Positions 7,123 to 15,463 of a stretch of DNA of 35,117 nt are shown here, in pieces. This stretch comes from DASUWK01 sp036378435. GTDB taxonomy: Bacteria > Chloroflexota > Dormibacteria > Dormibacterales > Dormibacteraceae. Numbering within the stretch: position 1 is the first letter of the stretch; each line of letters begins with the position of its first letter. The stretch lies in NCBI GenBank assembly GCA_036378435.1, contig DASUWK010000048.1, positions 1 to 35,117 of the forward strand, in the 5' to 3' direction. The translations under genes were made by a program, and so were the position numbers. Under the pieces are notes generated by a model that saw only the letters and a program-made list of their open reading frames with translations, had not been told where the DNA came from and made no database searches.

Positions 7123-7998
7123 TTGGCGTCACTCCGCGACGTCAGGCGCCGGATCGCGAGCATCCAGAGCACGCAGAAGATCACGCGCGCCTTTTACGTC
7201 ATCTCCGCGACGCGGCTGCGCAAGGCGCAGCAGCAGGCGGAGGCGTCGCGTCCTTACGCGGAGAAGATGTACGAGGTGCTCGGCACCACGAGCCGCCGCG
7301 CCCGCGAGTACAGGCACCCGTTCCTGGAGCAGCGCGAAGGCCGCCGCGCGGTGATGATCCTGGTCACGACCGATCGCGGCCTGGCCGGCGCCTTGAACGT
7401 GAACACGATTCGCGCCGCCACGCGGAGAATGAACGAGGACTACTCGGACCACCCTCGCTTCGTCACCATCGGCCGCAAAGGTCGCGACTTCCTGCGCCGC
7501 TTCGGGCGCGATGTGATCGCTGACACGAGCGGCCTCGGCGATCGCATCCACCTGTCCGAGATCCTGCCCGCCGTGACCGTCGCCTTGGACGAGTACCGCG
7601 AGGGCCGCTGTGACGCGGTGCTGCTCGCGTACGCGAAGTTCGTGTCGACGCTGCGGCAGGAGCCCGAGGTGCGCCGCCTGGTGCCGGTGGACCTCGGCGA
7701 GATGGAGGCCGCCGCGCCCGAGGGTCCCAGCGGGGACTATTTCTACGAGCCGGAACCCGAAGACGTCATGGACGCCCTGCTCCCGCGTTACGTGGAGAGC
7801 CAGGTGTACCAGGCGGTGCTGGAGAACAAGGCGAGCGAGTTCGCGGCCCGGATGGTGGCGATGAAGAACGCCACCGACGCGGCCGGCGACCTGATCGACA
7901 GCCTGACGCTGACCGCGAACAAGGTGCGGCAGGCGACGATCACTACAGAGCTGATGGAGATCGTGAGCGGGGCCGAAGCGCTCCGCTCGTCCTCTTAA
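7123..7998 (+). CDS. atpG: ATP synthase F1 subunit gamma
   Basis: 291 residues from TTG 7123, one base after atpA. The central rotor shaft. Seen: N-terminal coil RIASIQSTQKITRAFYVISATRLRKAQ (residues about 10-36), the central Rossmann-like part (VMILVTTDRGLAGALN), and the conserved C-terminal coil MVAMKNATDAAGDLIDSL...ATITTELMEIVSGAEAL. No ribosome site is visible, so translation probably couples to atpA. Confidence 0.95.
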   Translation: MASLRDVRRRIASIQSTQKITRAFYVISATRLRKAQQQAEASRPYAEKMYEVLGTTSRRAREYRHPFLEQREGRRAVMILVTTDRGLAGALNVNTIRAATRRMNEDYSDHPRFVTIGRKGRDFLRRFGRDVIADTSGLGDRIHLSEILPAVTVALDEYREGRCDAVLLAYAKFVSTLRQEPEVRRLVPVDLGEMEAAAPEGPSGDYFYEPEPEDVMDALLPRYVESQVYQAVLENKASEFAARMVAMKNATDAAGDLIDSLTLTANKVRQATITTELMEIVSGAEALRSSS

Positions 7999-8006
7999 GG
8001 AGAGCT

Positions 8007-9425
8007 ATGGCGACGAAGGCGGCGACGGAAGGAAGCGTGAGTCAGGTGATCGGCGCGGTGGTGGACGTCGAGTTCCCACCCGGTGCGCAGCCGTCGATCT
8101 TCCACGCCGTCGAGGTCACGACGCGGGACGGCCGCAAGGTGGTGATGGAGGTCGAGCAGGCGATCGGCGACAACGCCGTCCGCTGCATCGCGATGGACTC
8201 GACCGACGGCTTCCGCCGCGGCGACCCGGTCCGTGCCACGGGCGGACCGATCGCGGTCCCGGTGGGCGTCGAGACGCTGGGCCGCATGTTCAACGTGATC
8301 GGGGCGGCGATCGACGACGAGCCGACGCCGGAGGGCATCATCCGCTGGCCGATCCACCGCGAAGCGCCGCCGGTCGAGGAGCAGCAGACGCAGGTGGAGA
8401 TCCTGGAGACCGGGGTCAAGGTCATCGACCTGATCTGCACCTTCGGCAAGGGCTCGAAGATCGGCCTCTTCGGCGGGGCGGGAGTGGGTAAGACCGTGCT
8501 CGTCCAGGAGCTCATCCGCAACATCGCTGAAGAGCACCGGGGCCGCTCGGTGTTCGCCGGCGTGGGGGAGAGGACCCGCGAAGGCAACGACCTCTACCAG
8601 GAGATGACCGAGTCCGGCGTCATCAAGTCCACCGCCCTGGTTTTCGGGCAGATGAACGAGCCGCCCGGCGCCCGCGCGCGAATCGCCCTGACCGGTCTCA
8701 CCATGGCCGAGTACTTCCGCGACGAGGAGGGCGCCGACGTGCTGCTCTTCGTCGACAACATCTTCCGGTACATGCTGGCCGGCTCCGAGATGTCGGCGCT
8801 GCTCGGCCGGATGCCCTCGGCCGTCGGCTACCAGCCGACGCTGGCGACCGAGATGGGTGCCCTCCAGGAGCGGATCACGTCGACCAAAAAGGGGTCGATC
8901 ACCTCGGTCCAGGCCGTCTACGTGCCGGCCGACGACTACACCGACCCGGCGATCCAGACGACGTTCGCCCATCTCGGCGCCTCGGTGAACCTGGAACGCT
9001 ACCTGACCGAGATCGGCATCTATCCCGCGGTCGACCCGCTGCAGTCCTACAGCCGCATCCTTGAGCCGGGCCTCGTGGGCCAGGAGCACTACGACGCGGC
9101 GCAGGGCGTCAAGCGGGTCCTGCAGCGCTACAAGGAGTTGCAGGACATCATCGCCATCCTCGGCATCGAAGAGCTCTCGGAGGACGACAAGCTGACGGTG
9201 GCCCGTGCCCGCAAGATCCAGCGCTTCCTCTCCCAGCCGATGAAGGTAGCCGAGCGCTTCACCGGCCAGCCGGGAGAGTACGTGCCGGTCAAGGAGACCG
9301 TCCGAGGCTTCACCGAGATCCTGGAGGGGAAGCACGACGACCTCCCGGAGCAGGCGTTCCTGTACGTCGGCACCATCGACCAGGCGCGCGAGAAGGGCGA
9401 GCGCCTGGCCAAGGGCGCGAGGTAG
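8007..9425 (+). CDS. atpD: ATP synthase F1 subunit beta
   Basis: 472 residues from ATG 8007, with AAGGAG at 7997-8002. The catalytic subunit. Seen: Walker A GGAGVGKT at 156-163; catalytic glutamate and arginine in GERTREGNDLY; Walker B LLFVDNIFR; LLGRMPSAVGYQPTLATEMG; and the lever motif ELSEDDK, close to the classic DELSEED. The C-terminus, with TIDQAREKGERLAKGAR, is normal. Confidence 0.98.
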   Translation: MATKAATEGSVSQVIGAVVDVEFPPGAQPSIFHAVEVTTRDGRKVVMEVEQAIGDNAVRCIAMDSTDGFRRGDPVRATGGPIAVPVGVETLGRMFNVIGAAIDDEPTPEGIIRWPIHREAPPVEEQQTQVEILETGVKVIDLICTFGKGSKIGLFGGAGVGKTVLVQELIRNIAEEHRGRSVFAGVGERTREGNDLYQEMTESGVIKSTALVFGQMNEPPGARARIALTGLTMAEYFRDEEGADVLLFVDNIFRYMLAGSEMSALLGRMPSAVGYQPTLATEMGALQERITSTKKGSITSVQAVYVPADDYTDPAIQTTFAHLGASVNLERYLTEIGIYPAVDPLQSYSRILEPGLVGQEHYDAAQGVKRVLQRYKELQDIIAILGIEELSEDDKLTVARARKIQRFLSQPMKVAERFTGQPGEYVPVKETVRGFTEILEGKHDDLPEQAFLYVGTIDQAREKGERLAKGAR

Positions 9426-9428
9426 CCC

Positions 9429-9851
9429 TTGCCTGTACAGGTCAGGGTGGTCAGCCTCGAGGAGAGCCTCTTCGAAGGCGAAGCTGGCTTCATCGTGGCC
9501 CACGGGTCCGCCGGCGAGCTCGGCATCTTGCCCGGCCATGCGCCGCTGCTGACGACGCTCAAGCCGGGCCCGCTGGTGATCAAGGACGAGGTTGGCGGCC
9601 CGGACGTGCAGCTGCTGGTGGTCAGCGGCGGCTTCATGGAGGTGCTGCCTGACCGGGTCACCGTGCTGGCCGACGCCGCGGAGCACGCCGGCGACATCAG
9701 CGAGCAGCAGGCGGAGGAGGCGCGCCGGCGAGCCGCGGAAGCGCTCCAGGGGGACGTCCCGCCAGAGCAGGCGGCGCGCATGGAGCTGGAGCTTGCGATG
9801 GCCGAGGCGAGGCTCCGGCTGGCCCGCGTGCGCCGGCGAGGCGGAGGCTGA
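9429..9851 (+). CDS. atpC: ATP synthase F1 subunit epsilon
   Basis: 140 residues from TTG 9429, 3 bp after atpD. The rotor subunit that regulates ATP hydrolysis. Seen: beta-sandwich domain (FEGEAGFIVAHGSAGELGILPGHAPLLTTLKPG, read in pieces) and a helical C-terminal part (ISEQQAEEARRRAAEAL) that can form the inhibitory hairpin. GGAGG at 9843-9847, inside its last codons, is a good ribosome site for murA downstream. Confidence 0.94.
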   Translation: MPVQVRVVSLEESLFEGEAGFIVAHGSAGELGILPGHAPLLTTLKPGPLVIKDEVGGPDVQLLVVSGGFMEVLPDRVTVLADAAEHAGDISEQQAEEARRRAAEALQGDVPPEQAARMELELAMAEARLRLARVRRRGGG

Positions 9852-9858
9852 TCCTGGC

Positions 9859-11169
9859 GTGGTGACCTGGCCGCGCGACCGGACTCTGATCGTCCGGGGC
9901 GGGCGGCCGCTCAGCGGCACGATCTGCGTCAGCGGGTCGAAGAACGCGAGCCTGCCGATCCTCGCGGCGTGCCTCCTCACGGGCGAGACGGTGACGCTGC
10001 GCAACGTCCCCCGAATCGCGGACACCGAGCTCATGGTCCAGATCCTGCAGTCGCTGGGCTGCGAAGCCTCCCGCGGCGAGGGCTCCATCACCGTCCGCGC
10101 CGGCCGGCTGGACACGACTCACGTCGACCGCGTGCTTGGACGGCGGATGCGAGCCTCCATCGTCCTCCTCGGCCCTCTGCTCGGGCGCGCCGGGGCGGTG
10201 CGCCTGCCGAAGCCGGGCGGCGACGAGATAGGCATGCGCCGGGTCGAGCAGCACGTCCGTGGCCTGACGCAGATGGGTGCGCGCATCCTCGATCGGGGCA
10301 CTGAGATCGAGGCGACGGCGCCCGATGGGCTCCACGGCGCCCGGGTCGTGCTGGACATGCCCACCGTGACCGGAACCGAGAACATCGTGATGGCGGCGGT
10401 GCTCGCGCGCGGGCGGACGGAGATCCTCAACGCAGCCCGCGAGCCCCACGTCCAGGACCTGTGCCGGTTTCTGATCTCGATCGGCGCGATCATCGAGGGC
10501 GCTGGCACGGACACCCTGGTCGTCGAGGGGGTCGACGCCCTGGGCGGTGGCGAGCACAGCGTTATCTCCGACTACCTGGAAGCGGGCACCTTCGCCATCG
10601 CGGTCGCGGCCACCGGCGGCGAGGTGAGGCTCGAGTGCAGCCCGCCCGAGGACCTCGAGTCGCCCGTGCTCAAGCTGCGGGAGGCCGGCGCGGACGTGGA
10701 GGTGGAGCCCGGTGCGATGACACTGCGCCGGGAGCGGCCACTGCGGCCGGTCGACCTGGTCACCTGGGTGCATCCCGGCTACCCGACCGATCTGCAGGCG
10801 CCCTACACCGCGCTGATGACCCAGGCCGACGGTGAGGCCGTGGTCTCGGAGTACATCTTCGAGAACCGCTTCCAGCACGTTCAGGAGCTGCTCCGCATGG
10901 GCGCGGACATCGAAATGCACGGGCGCACAGCGATCGTCCGCGGCCCCAGCCGGCTGCGCGGCGGACCGATCACCATCCCAGACATCCGCGCGGGCGCGGC
11001 GCTCGTCATCGGCGCTCTCTGCGCCGAAGGCGAAACTGAGCTGCGCGAGGCCTGGCACATCGAGCGCGGCTACGAGGACATGGCCGGCAAGCTGAGGCAG
11101 CTCGGCGCCGAGGTCCACCTCGGAGAAGAGAGCCCGGCCGGTGAGGCCGAGCACCACACCTACGAGTAG
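9859..11169 (+). CDS. murA: UDP-N-acetylglucosamine 1-carboxyvinyltransferase with Asp at the active-site Cys position
   Basis: 436 residues from GTG 9859 (a second GTG at 9862 is equally possible); GGAGG at 9843-9847 is the ribosome site. First committed step of peptidoglycan synthesis: transfers enolpyruvate from PEP to UDP-GlcNAc in the cytoplasm. Seen: SGSKNASLPIL with the K28-N29 pair; GPLLGRAGAVRLPKPGGDEIG; GYPTDLQAP holding the catalytic Asp; and the PDIRAGAALVIGAL block. The loop that normally reads PGGC reads PGGD (D122), equivalent to E. coli C115D, while the nearby Arg (E. coli R120) is kept. That change is known to keep activity and block covalent attack by fosfomycin. It directly follows the ATP synthase operon and overlaps the next, convergent gene by 10 bp. 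Confidence 0.95.
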   Translation: MVTWPRDRTLIVRGGRPLSGTICVSGSKNASLPILAACLLTGETVTLRNVPRIADTELMVQILQSLGCEASRGEGSITVRAGRLDTTHVDRVLGRRMRASIVLLGPLLGRAGAVRLPKPGGDEIGMRRVEQHVRGLTQMGARILDRGTEIEATAPDGLHGARVVLDMPTVTGTENIVMAAVLARGRTEILNAAREPHVQDLCRFLISIGAIIEGAGTDTLVVEGVDALGGGEHSVISDYLEAGTFAIAVAATGGEVRLECSPPEDLESPVLKLREAGADVEVEPGAMTLRRERPLRPVDLVTWVHPGYPTDLQAPYTALMTQADGEAVVSEYIFENRFQHVQELLRMGADIEMHGRTAIVRGPSRLRGGPITIPDIRAGAALVIGALCAEGETELREAWHIERGYEDMAGKLRQLGAEVHLGEESPAGEAEHHTYE

Positions 11170-12323
11170 CCGAGCCCTGTAGAAACCAGCCGCACGAGCG
11201 CGGCCGTGAACCGGTGCTGGTCGTCCTCGGTCGGGCTGCCCCCGGCGCGCCGGGCGGCGATCCAGTCGGGCACGTCGCTGAACATCTCGCGGCGGTTGAC
11301 CAGCAGCTTCACCACGGGAGGTTCGCCGACGGGAACCCGCAGCAGCACGCGCGCCAGGTAGCCCTGCGGGACCGCCACGCCCCAGCCGCGCTCCCAGGCC
11401 ACGCCGCCGTCCAGGATCTGGTGCCTGACGTGCTGGTCGACCGAGACGACGGCGCCGTCCACCTGCTGGCGCAGCGGCTCGAGCAGGGCCACGACCTCTG
11501 GATCCATGGCCTTGAACAGCAGCTGGATGAGACTCAACGTGCGGTCGTTCACGAGCGGCGGCCGGAACTGATTCAGGGTTCCCTGGGCCGCGTTGAGCGC
11601 GACGATCACGTCGTGGTGCCGCTCGCAGTAGCGGCTCTCGCCGATGGCCCGGCTGTGCCCCTCGCACCACGCGGTGCCGCAGATCGCGCCGGTGCCGTCG
11701 GCGTACTCGCAGGCGGTGGTCGCCGGCTGTTCGCACCGGGTTCGAAAGCAGGTCTTGGTGAGCTCGGCGACGGCCGACTCTGGCTCCAGGGTCAGTGCCA
11801 CCACGCGAGCGCGGTTCACCAGACACAGCTCCAGGGGGCCGTCCACTGTCTTGCTCTCGAGATGAGGCGACTCGATGCGGACCGGGCTCAGCGTGAGGAA
11901 GGGGTCGTGCCCCGTCAGCAGGTGCCCGAACCCGGTCGTGCCCCGCGGCAGCCGTGTCTCGCCGACGACGTCGGCGCCGAGTGTGATCGCGCGCACCATG
12001 CGTGACTCCAGGGCCACGCGTAGGGCGGGATCGCCGCCCCGCCGGCGCTCGCCTGTCCAGATCATGTCGATCATCCTGGGATTGACTTGCAGCGAGTCCA
12101 CCTCAGCGCGGCGGTGCTCCCCGTTGTTTGCGAGCACCTCGGTCCGAGCCCCCGTGAGCTCGACCTGGCCCTCGGCACGGTTCAGGAAGTCGCTGAAGCG
12201 CTGCCCGCCCGGGACGTTGATGGTGCCCGTGATGCGGAGAACTCCGCCCGGTCCGAGGGCACAGGCGACAACCTCGATCGCCTGGTCGTCGGGACGCGGT
12301 ACGAATCCACCCGCTTGGGTCAT
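11160..12323 (-). CDS. Unrecognised protein: duplicated beta domain plus eight-ligand Cys/His cluster
   Basis: 387 residues from ATG (12323-12321); upstream in-frame codons continue but would run into mreB. I do not recognise a named family with certainty. Residues about 29-91 and 116-180 align with each other (G-x-T-x-x-x-P-x-G...F...L...R-x-E...L-x-V/L-x-N), so they look like an internal duplication of a small beta-rich domain; the GQRFSDFLN stretch recalls small Sm-like DUF families. Then comes C192-x4-C197-x7-C205-x9-C215-x4-C220-x2-H223-x9-C233-x2-H236, enough for two zinc ions in a B-box-like pattern. The rest is probably helical (DRTLSLIQLLFKAMDPE), followed by a mixed C-terminal domain. 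There is no signal peptide or membrane helix, so it is likely cytoplasmic. It is divergent from mreB with a 34-bp gap. Confidence 0.75.
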   Translation of the reverse strand: MTQAGGFVPRPDDQAIEVVACALGPGGVLRITGTINVPGGQRFSDFLNRAEGQVELTGARTEVLANNGEHRRAEVDSLQVNPRMIDMIWTGERRRGGDPALRVALESRMVRAITLGADVVGETRLPRGTTGFGHLLTGHDPFLTLSPVRIESPHLESKTVDGPLELCLVNRARVVALTLEPESAVAELTKTCFRTRCEQPATTACEYADGTGAICGTAWCEGHSRAIGESRYCERHHDVIVALNAAQGTLNQFRPPLVNDRTLSLIQLLFKAMDPEVVALLEPLRQQVDGAVVSVDQHVRHQILDGGVAWERGWGVAVPQGYLARVLLRVPVGEPPVVKLLVNRREMFSDVPDWIAARRAGGSPTEDDQHRFTAALVRLVSTGLGYS

Positions 12324-12331
12324 GTCCGTTG

Positions 12332-12341
12332 ACTGTAGACT
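12332..12341. promoter_or_regulatory. Bidirectional promoter between the zinc-cluster gene and mreB
   Basis: Plus strand: TAGACT (12336-12341), 16 bp before the mreB GTG. Minus strand: TACAGT (complement of 12332-12337), 8 bp before the ATG of the zinc-cluster gene. The two -10-like boxes overlap by two bases in ACTGTAGACT. The whole divergent gap is 34 bp, too short for two separate full promoters that do not overlap. Confidence 0.45.
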
Positions 12342-12357
12342 CGCACCGGCGCTAAAC

Positions 12358-13365
12358 GTGCTCTCGAAGAAGATAGGCGTCGATCTCGGCACCTCAACGG
12401 TCCTCATCTACGTGCGCGGCGAAGGCATCGTCGTCAACGAGCCTTCGCTGGTCGCGGTGAATCGCGAAGGCTCACGCATCCTCGCGGTCGGCTCGGAGGC
12501 CCACGAGATGGTGGGCCGCACGCCCGAGGCCATTCAGGTCGTGAAGCCCGTGCGAGAGGGCGTGATCTCCGACTTCGTCGTGACCGAAGGCATGCTGCAT
12601 TACTTCATCGGCAAGGTCCAGGGCCGGCAGCGCCTGTTCAAGCCGGAGGTCATGATCTGCGTGCCGTCCGGCGTCACCACCGTCGAGCGGCGGGCGGTCA
12701 CCGAGGCCGCCATCAGCGCCGGCGCGCGCCAGGCGTGGCTGATCGACGAGCCTCTCGCAGCCGCCATGGGCGCCCGGCTGCCGATCTCCGAACCGCGTGC
12801 GAGCGCCGTCTGCGACATCGGCGGCGGCACGACCGAGATCGCGGTCATCTCGCTCTCGGGCATGGTGGTCGCCCACTCGATCCGGATCGGCGGCAACCGC
12901 ATCGACGACGCCATCTCGGCCTATCTGAAGAGCCGCCACAACCTGCTGATCGGCGAGCGGACGGCCGAGGAGATCAAGGTGGCGGTCGGCTCGGCAACGC
13001 CTTTGAAGGAGCCGCTGACCACCGACGTCCGCGGCCGCGACCTGGTCTCGGGCCTACCGCGGAACCTGACCGTCACGTCGACCGAGATCACGGAGGCCAT
13101 CCAGGAGCCGCTGAGCGCGATCATCGGGGCGGTGCGCGACGTCCTCGAGCAGACGCCGCCAGAGCTGGCGGCCGACATCTACGACCGCGGCCTCGTGCTG
13201 AGCGGCGGCGGCGCCTTGCTGCGCGGCATCGACCGCTACCTGTCGATGCACACGGGAGTTCCCGCGGTCGTCGCGGACGACCCGCAAACCTGCGTGGTAC
13301 GCGGCACCGGCCTGGCGCTCGAGCACTTCGAGGTGCTCAAGCGCAACCAGGCCTACCTGCGCTAG
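12358..13365 (+). CDS. mreB: Rod-shape-determining actin-like protein MreB
   Basis: 335 residues from GTG 12358; longer upstream reading would cross the promoter and the opposite gene. A bacterial actin that forms membrane-bound filaments directing cell-wall synthesis. Seen: phosphate-1 loop IGVDLGTSTVLIYV (6-19); KPVREGVISDFVVTEGML; phosphate-2 DIGGGTTE (153-160); RIGGNRIDDAISAYL; LLIGERTAEEIK; and the adenosine motif LSGGGALLRGIDRYL. There is no Shine-Dalgarno site. mreC, mreD, rodA and pbp2 are not next to it; instead a GT4 glycosyltransferase follows after 7 bp. Confidence 0.95.
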   Translation: MLSKKIGVDLGTSTVLIYVRGEGIVVNEPSLVAVNREGSRILAVGSEAHEMVGRTPEAIQVVKPVREGVISDFVVTEGMLHYFIGKVQGRQRLFKPEVMICVPSGVTTVERRAVTEAAISAGARQAWLIDEPLAAAMGARLPISEPRASAVCDIGGGTTEIAVISLSGMVVAHSIRIGGNRIDDAISAYLKSRHNLLIGERTAEEIKVAVGSATPLKEPLTTDVRGRDLVSGLPRNLTVTSTEITEAIQEPLSAIIGAVRDVLEQTPPELAADIYDRGLVLSGGGALLRGIDRYLSMHTGVPAVVADDPQTCVVRGTGLALEHFEVLKRNQAYLR

Positions 13366-13372
13366 GCACTCA

Positions 13373-14377
13373 TTGCATGTAGTCGTCGACGGCTACGGCC
13401 TCACGCGCCCGTCCGCGGGCATCGGAACCTACACGCGGGAGATCGTCTCGGCGCTGCGCGAAGCTCAGCCCGAGCGCGAGCTGACCATCCCGCGACAGCC
13501 CGGAGTGCGCTTTTTCGGGCGCCACCTCATCTATCCGCTGACGGTTCGGCACCTGCGGCCGGACGTCTTCTTCGCGCCCGCCGGGCACCTGCCGATCGGC
13601 GCCACCGGCTGCCCCGAGGTCGTCACCATCCACGACCTCGCGATCTATCGCCACCCGGAGTGGTTCCCTGAGGGCCAGACGCTGGCGACGCAGATCGTGG
13701 TGCCGAGATCGCTCCGCCGCGCGCGGGCTCTGATCGCGGTGTCGGAAAGCACTGCCCGGGACGCCGTCCAGATCTTCGGCCTCGACCGCGAGCGGATCGA
13801 GGTCGTGCACCACGGGGTGTCGCCGCGGTTCGCCCCGGCGCCGGCGGCGCCAGACGGGGGCTACGTGCTCTTCGTCGGGACGATCGAGCCCCGGAAGAAC
13901 CTGTCCACCCTGCTGGCAGCGTGGGAGGGGATCGACCACCCGCTCCCGCTGGTGGTGGCGGGTGGCTGGGGCTGGCGCTGGGAGGAGGACCGGGAGCGCC
14001 TCGAGCGGATGGGCGACCGTGTTCGCGTGCTGGGCGAGGTGCGCTACGAAGACCTGCCCGCGCTCTATGCGGGGGCCCGCTGCCTGGCCCACCCGGCCTG
14101 GTACGAGGGCTTCGGCATGACCGTGCTCGAGGCCATGGCGAGCGGGACGCCGGTCATCGCGTCAAACACCAGCTCCCTGCCCGAGGCCGCCGGGGACGCC
14201 GCCATTCTCGTGGACCCCGGCGACGTCGAGGCCTGGCGCGCGGCGCTGCAGCGGGTGCTCGGTGACGGCGACCTTGCCGCCGACCTGCGCCGGCGCGGCC
14301 TGGAACGGGCGGCTGAGTTCACCTGGCGCAATGCAGCCGCGCGGACCTGGACCGTGCTGGAGAGGGTGCTCCGCTAG
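13373..14377 (+). CDS. GT4-family glycosyltransferase
   Basis: 334 residues from TTG 13373, 7 bp after mreB and probably in its operon. GT-B fold, retaining, NDP-sugar dependent. Seen: N-terminal glycine motif SAGIGTYTREIV; TIHDLAIYRHPEWF; linker VVHHGVSPRF; LFVGTIEPRKNL, which starts the C-terminal Rossmann domain; and the E-x7-E catalytic motif in YEGFGMTVLEAMASGTPVIA. It resembles mannosyl or rhamnosyl transferases of surface-glycan clusters, but the donor cannot be read from sequence. It ends in CTAG shared with the convergent GT4 gene: the two stop codons overlap. Confidence 0.88.
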   Translation: MHVVVDGYGLTRPSAGIGTYTREIVSALREAQPERELTIPRQPGVRFFGRHLIYPLTVRHLRPDVFFAPAGHLPIGATGCPEVVTIHDLAIYRHPEWFPEGQTLATQIVVPRSLRRARALIAVSESTARDAVQIFGLDRERIEVVHHGVSPRFAPAPAAPDGGYVLFVGTIEPRKNLSTLLAAWEGIDHPLPLVVAGGWGWRWEEDRERLERMGDRVRVLGEVRYEDLPALYAGARCLAHPAWYEGFGMTVLEAMASGTPVIASNTSSLPEAAGDAAILVDPGDVEAWRAALQRVLGDGDLAADLRRRGLERAAEFTWRNAAARTWTVLERVLR

Positions 14378-15441
14378 GCTGCGAGCGCCTCGCGGAGGAC
14401 GGCCGCGGTCTCGGTCGCGCAGCGCTCCCAGGTGAACGTCGCCGCCCGAGCTCGCCCCGCCTCGGCCAGGCGGCCCCGCAGCTCGGCGTCGTCCCGCACG
14501 CGCTCGATCTCAGTGGTGAGCGCTTCAACGTCATGGGGGTCCTCGACGTACAGCGCGGCGTCGCCGCCGACCTCGGGCAGGCTGGAGACGGCGGCCGTGA
14601 TCACAGGAAGGCCGTGTCGCATCGCCTCTAGAACCGGAAAGCCGAAGCCCTCGTAGAGGCTGGGAAAGACCAGGGCCAATGCCCGGCGATAGAGGGCGTC
14701 GCGGACGCCGTCCGCCACCGGCCCGACCAGGCGGCAGGCGACCGAGCGCTCGAGCGCCGCGACCGTCTCGGGATCCACCTTCGGACCCGCGCAGACCAGG
14801 CGCAGATCCGCGCGGCGGGCCGCGCGCGCCGCGGTCAGCTGGTTCTTGCGGGGCTCGACGCGACCGACGTGCAGGACGAAAGGCTCCTCGATGCCGAGGT
14901 GCTCGATCACCCGCCGGTCCTGCTCGGGATCGCCGGCCGGCGCCGGTTCGCCGCCGCCTGACGACACGACGCGAACTCTGGCCGGATCCACGCCGTGGAG
15001 CTCCACCAGGTCCTCGCGCGTCGCTTCAGAGACGGTTATCAAGAGGCGGCAGCGTCGCTCCGCCCAGCTGATCGCCGCCTTGAGATATGCGAGCTCCGCC
15101 GGCCGGTAGGCATGCGGGAAGCGCTCATAGGCCAGGTCGTGCACGGTCAGCACCGCCGGCCGCCGCGTCAGGAACGGGACGGCGTGCGCGGGCACGAAAA
15201 GCAGGTCGGGCCGCGCCCGCGACAGCTCGAGGGGCAGCCGCAGCTGCGTCCAAAGTCGCGGAAACGGCGCCACCGTGAGATCGAGCCCGGAGTCAGCCGC
15301 TGGTCGGGCCGCATAGAAGACGAAGTCGAGGTCCGGCGCCGCGGCGGGCAGGCGTGTGCAGAGCTCCCGCGCGTAGTGCTCGGTCCCGGTGATTACGTGG
15401 CGGGTCAGCGGATTGGCGTCGACGGCGACGGTCGTACCCAT
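14374..15441 (-). CDS. GT4-family glycosyltransferase (paralogue of the convergent neighbour)
   Basis: 355 residues from ATG (15441-15439). Same GT-B architecture as the preceding gene: VITGTEHYARELC, TVHDLAYERFPHAY, LITVSEATREDLVELHGV, LHVGRVEPRKNQL, then YEGFGFPVLEAMRHGLPVI with the E-x7-E motif, and the shared ending A-T-F-T-W-E-R. It is probably an old duplicate of the 13373 gene, now in inverted, convergent orientation. A second ATG 12 bp upstream (15453) overlaps the likely -10 box and is rejected. It presumably adds a hexose to a lipid-linked or surface glycan in the cytoplasm. Confidence 0.87.
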   Translation of the reverse strand: MGTTVAVDANPLTRHVITGTEHYARELCTRLPAAAPDLDFVFYAARPAADSGLDLTVAPFPRLWTQLRLPLELSRARPDLLFVPAHAVPFLTRRPAVLTVHDLAYERFPHAYRPAELAYLKAAISWAERRCRLLITVSEATREDLVELHGVDPARVRVVSSGGGEPAPAGDPEQDRRVIEHLGIEEPFVLHVGRVEPRKNQLTAARAARRADLRLVCAGPKVDPETVAALERSVACRLVGPVADGVRDALYRRALALVFPSLYEGFGFPVLEAMRHGLPVITAAVSSLPEVGGDAALYVEDPHDVEALTTEIERVRDDAELRGRLAEAGRARAATFTWERCATETAAVLREALAA

Positions 15442-15450
15442 GTACTGCGG

Positions 15451-15457
15451 CATTATC
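15451..15457. promoter_or_regulatory. Bidirectional promoter between GT4 and TagA-family genes
   Basis: CATTATC holds CATTAT on the plus strand (15451-15456), 7 bp before GTG 15464, and GATAAT on the minus strand (complement of 15452-15457), 10 bp before ATG 15441. The two boxes are offset by one base. The start codons are 22 bp apart. Both transcripts would be leaderless or nearly so. Confidence 0.5.
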
Positions 15458-15463
15458 CGTGCG

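Noticed and set aside
7995..10115. Antisense open frame of about 700 codons opposite atpD and atpC
   Set aside because: High-GC coding DNA yields long antisense frames; the encoded protein is low-complexity and lacks motifs, while the plus strand encodes clear ATP synthase subunits. The same applies to 9697-11826 and 30818-33064 on the minus strand.
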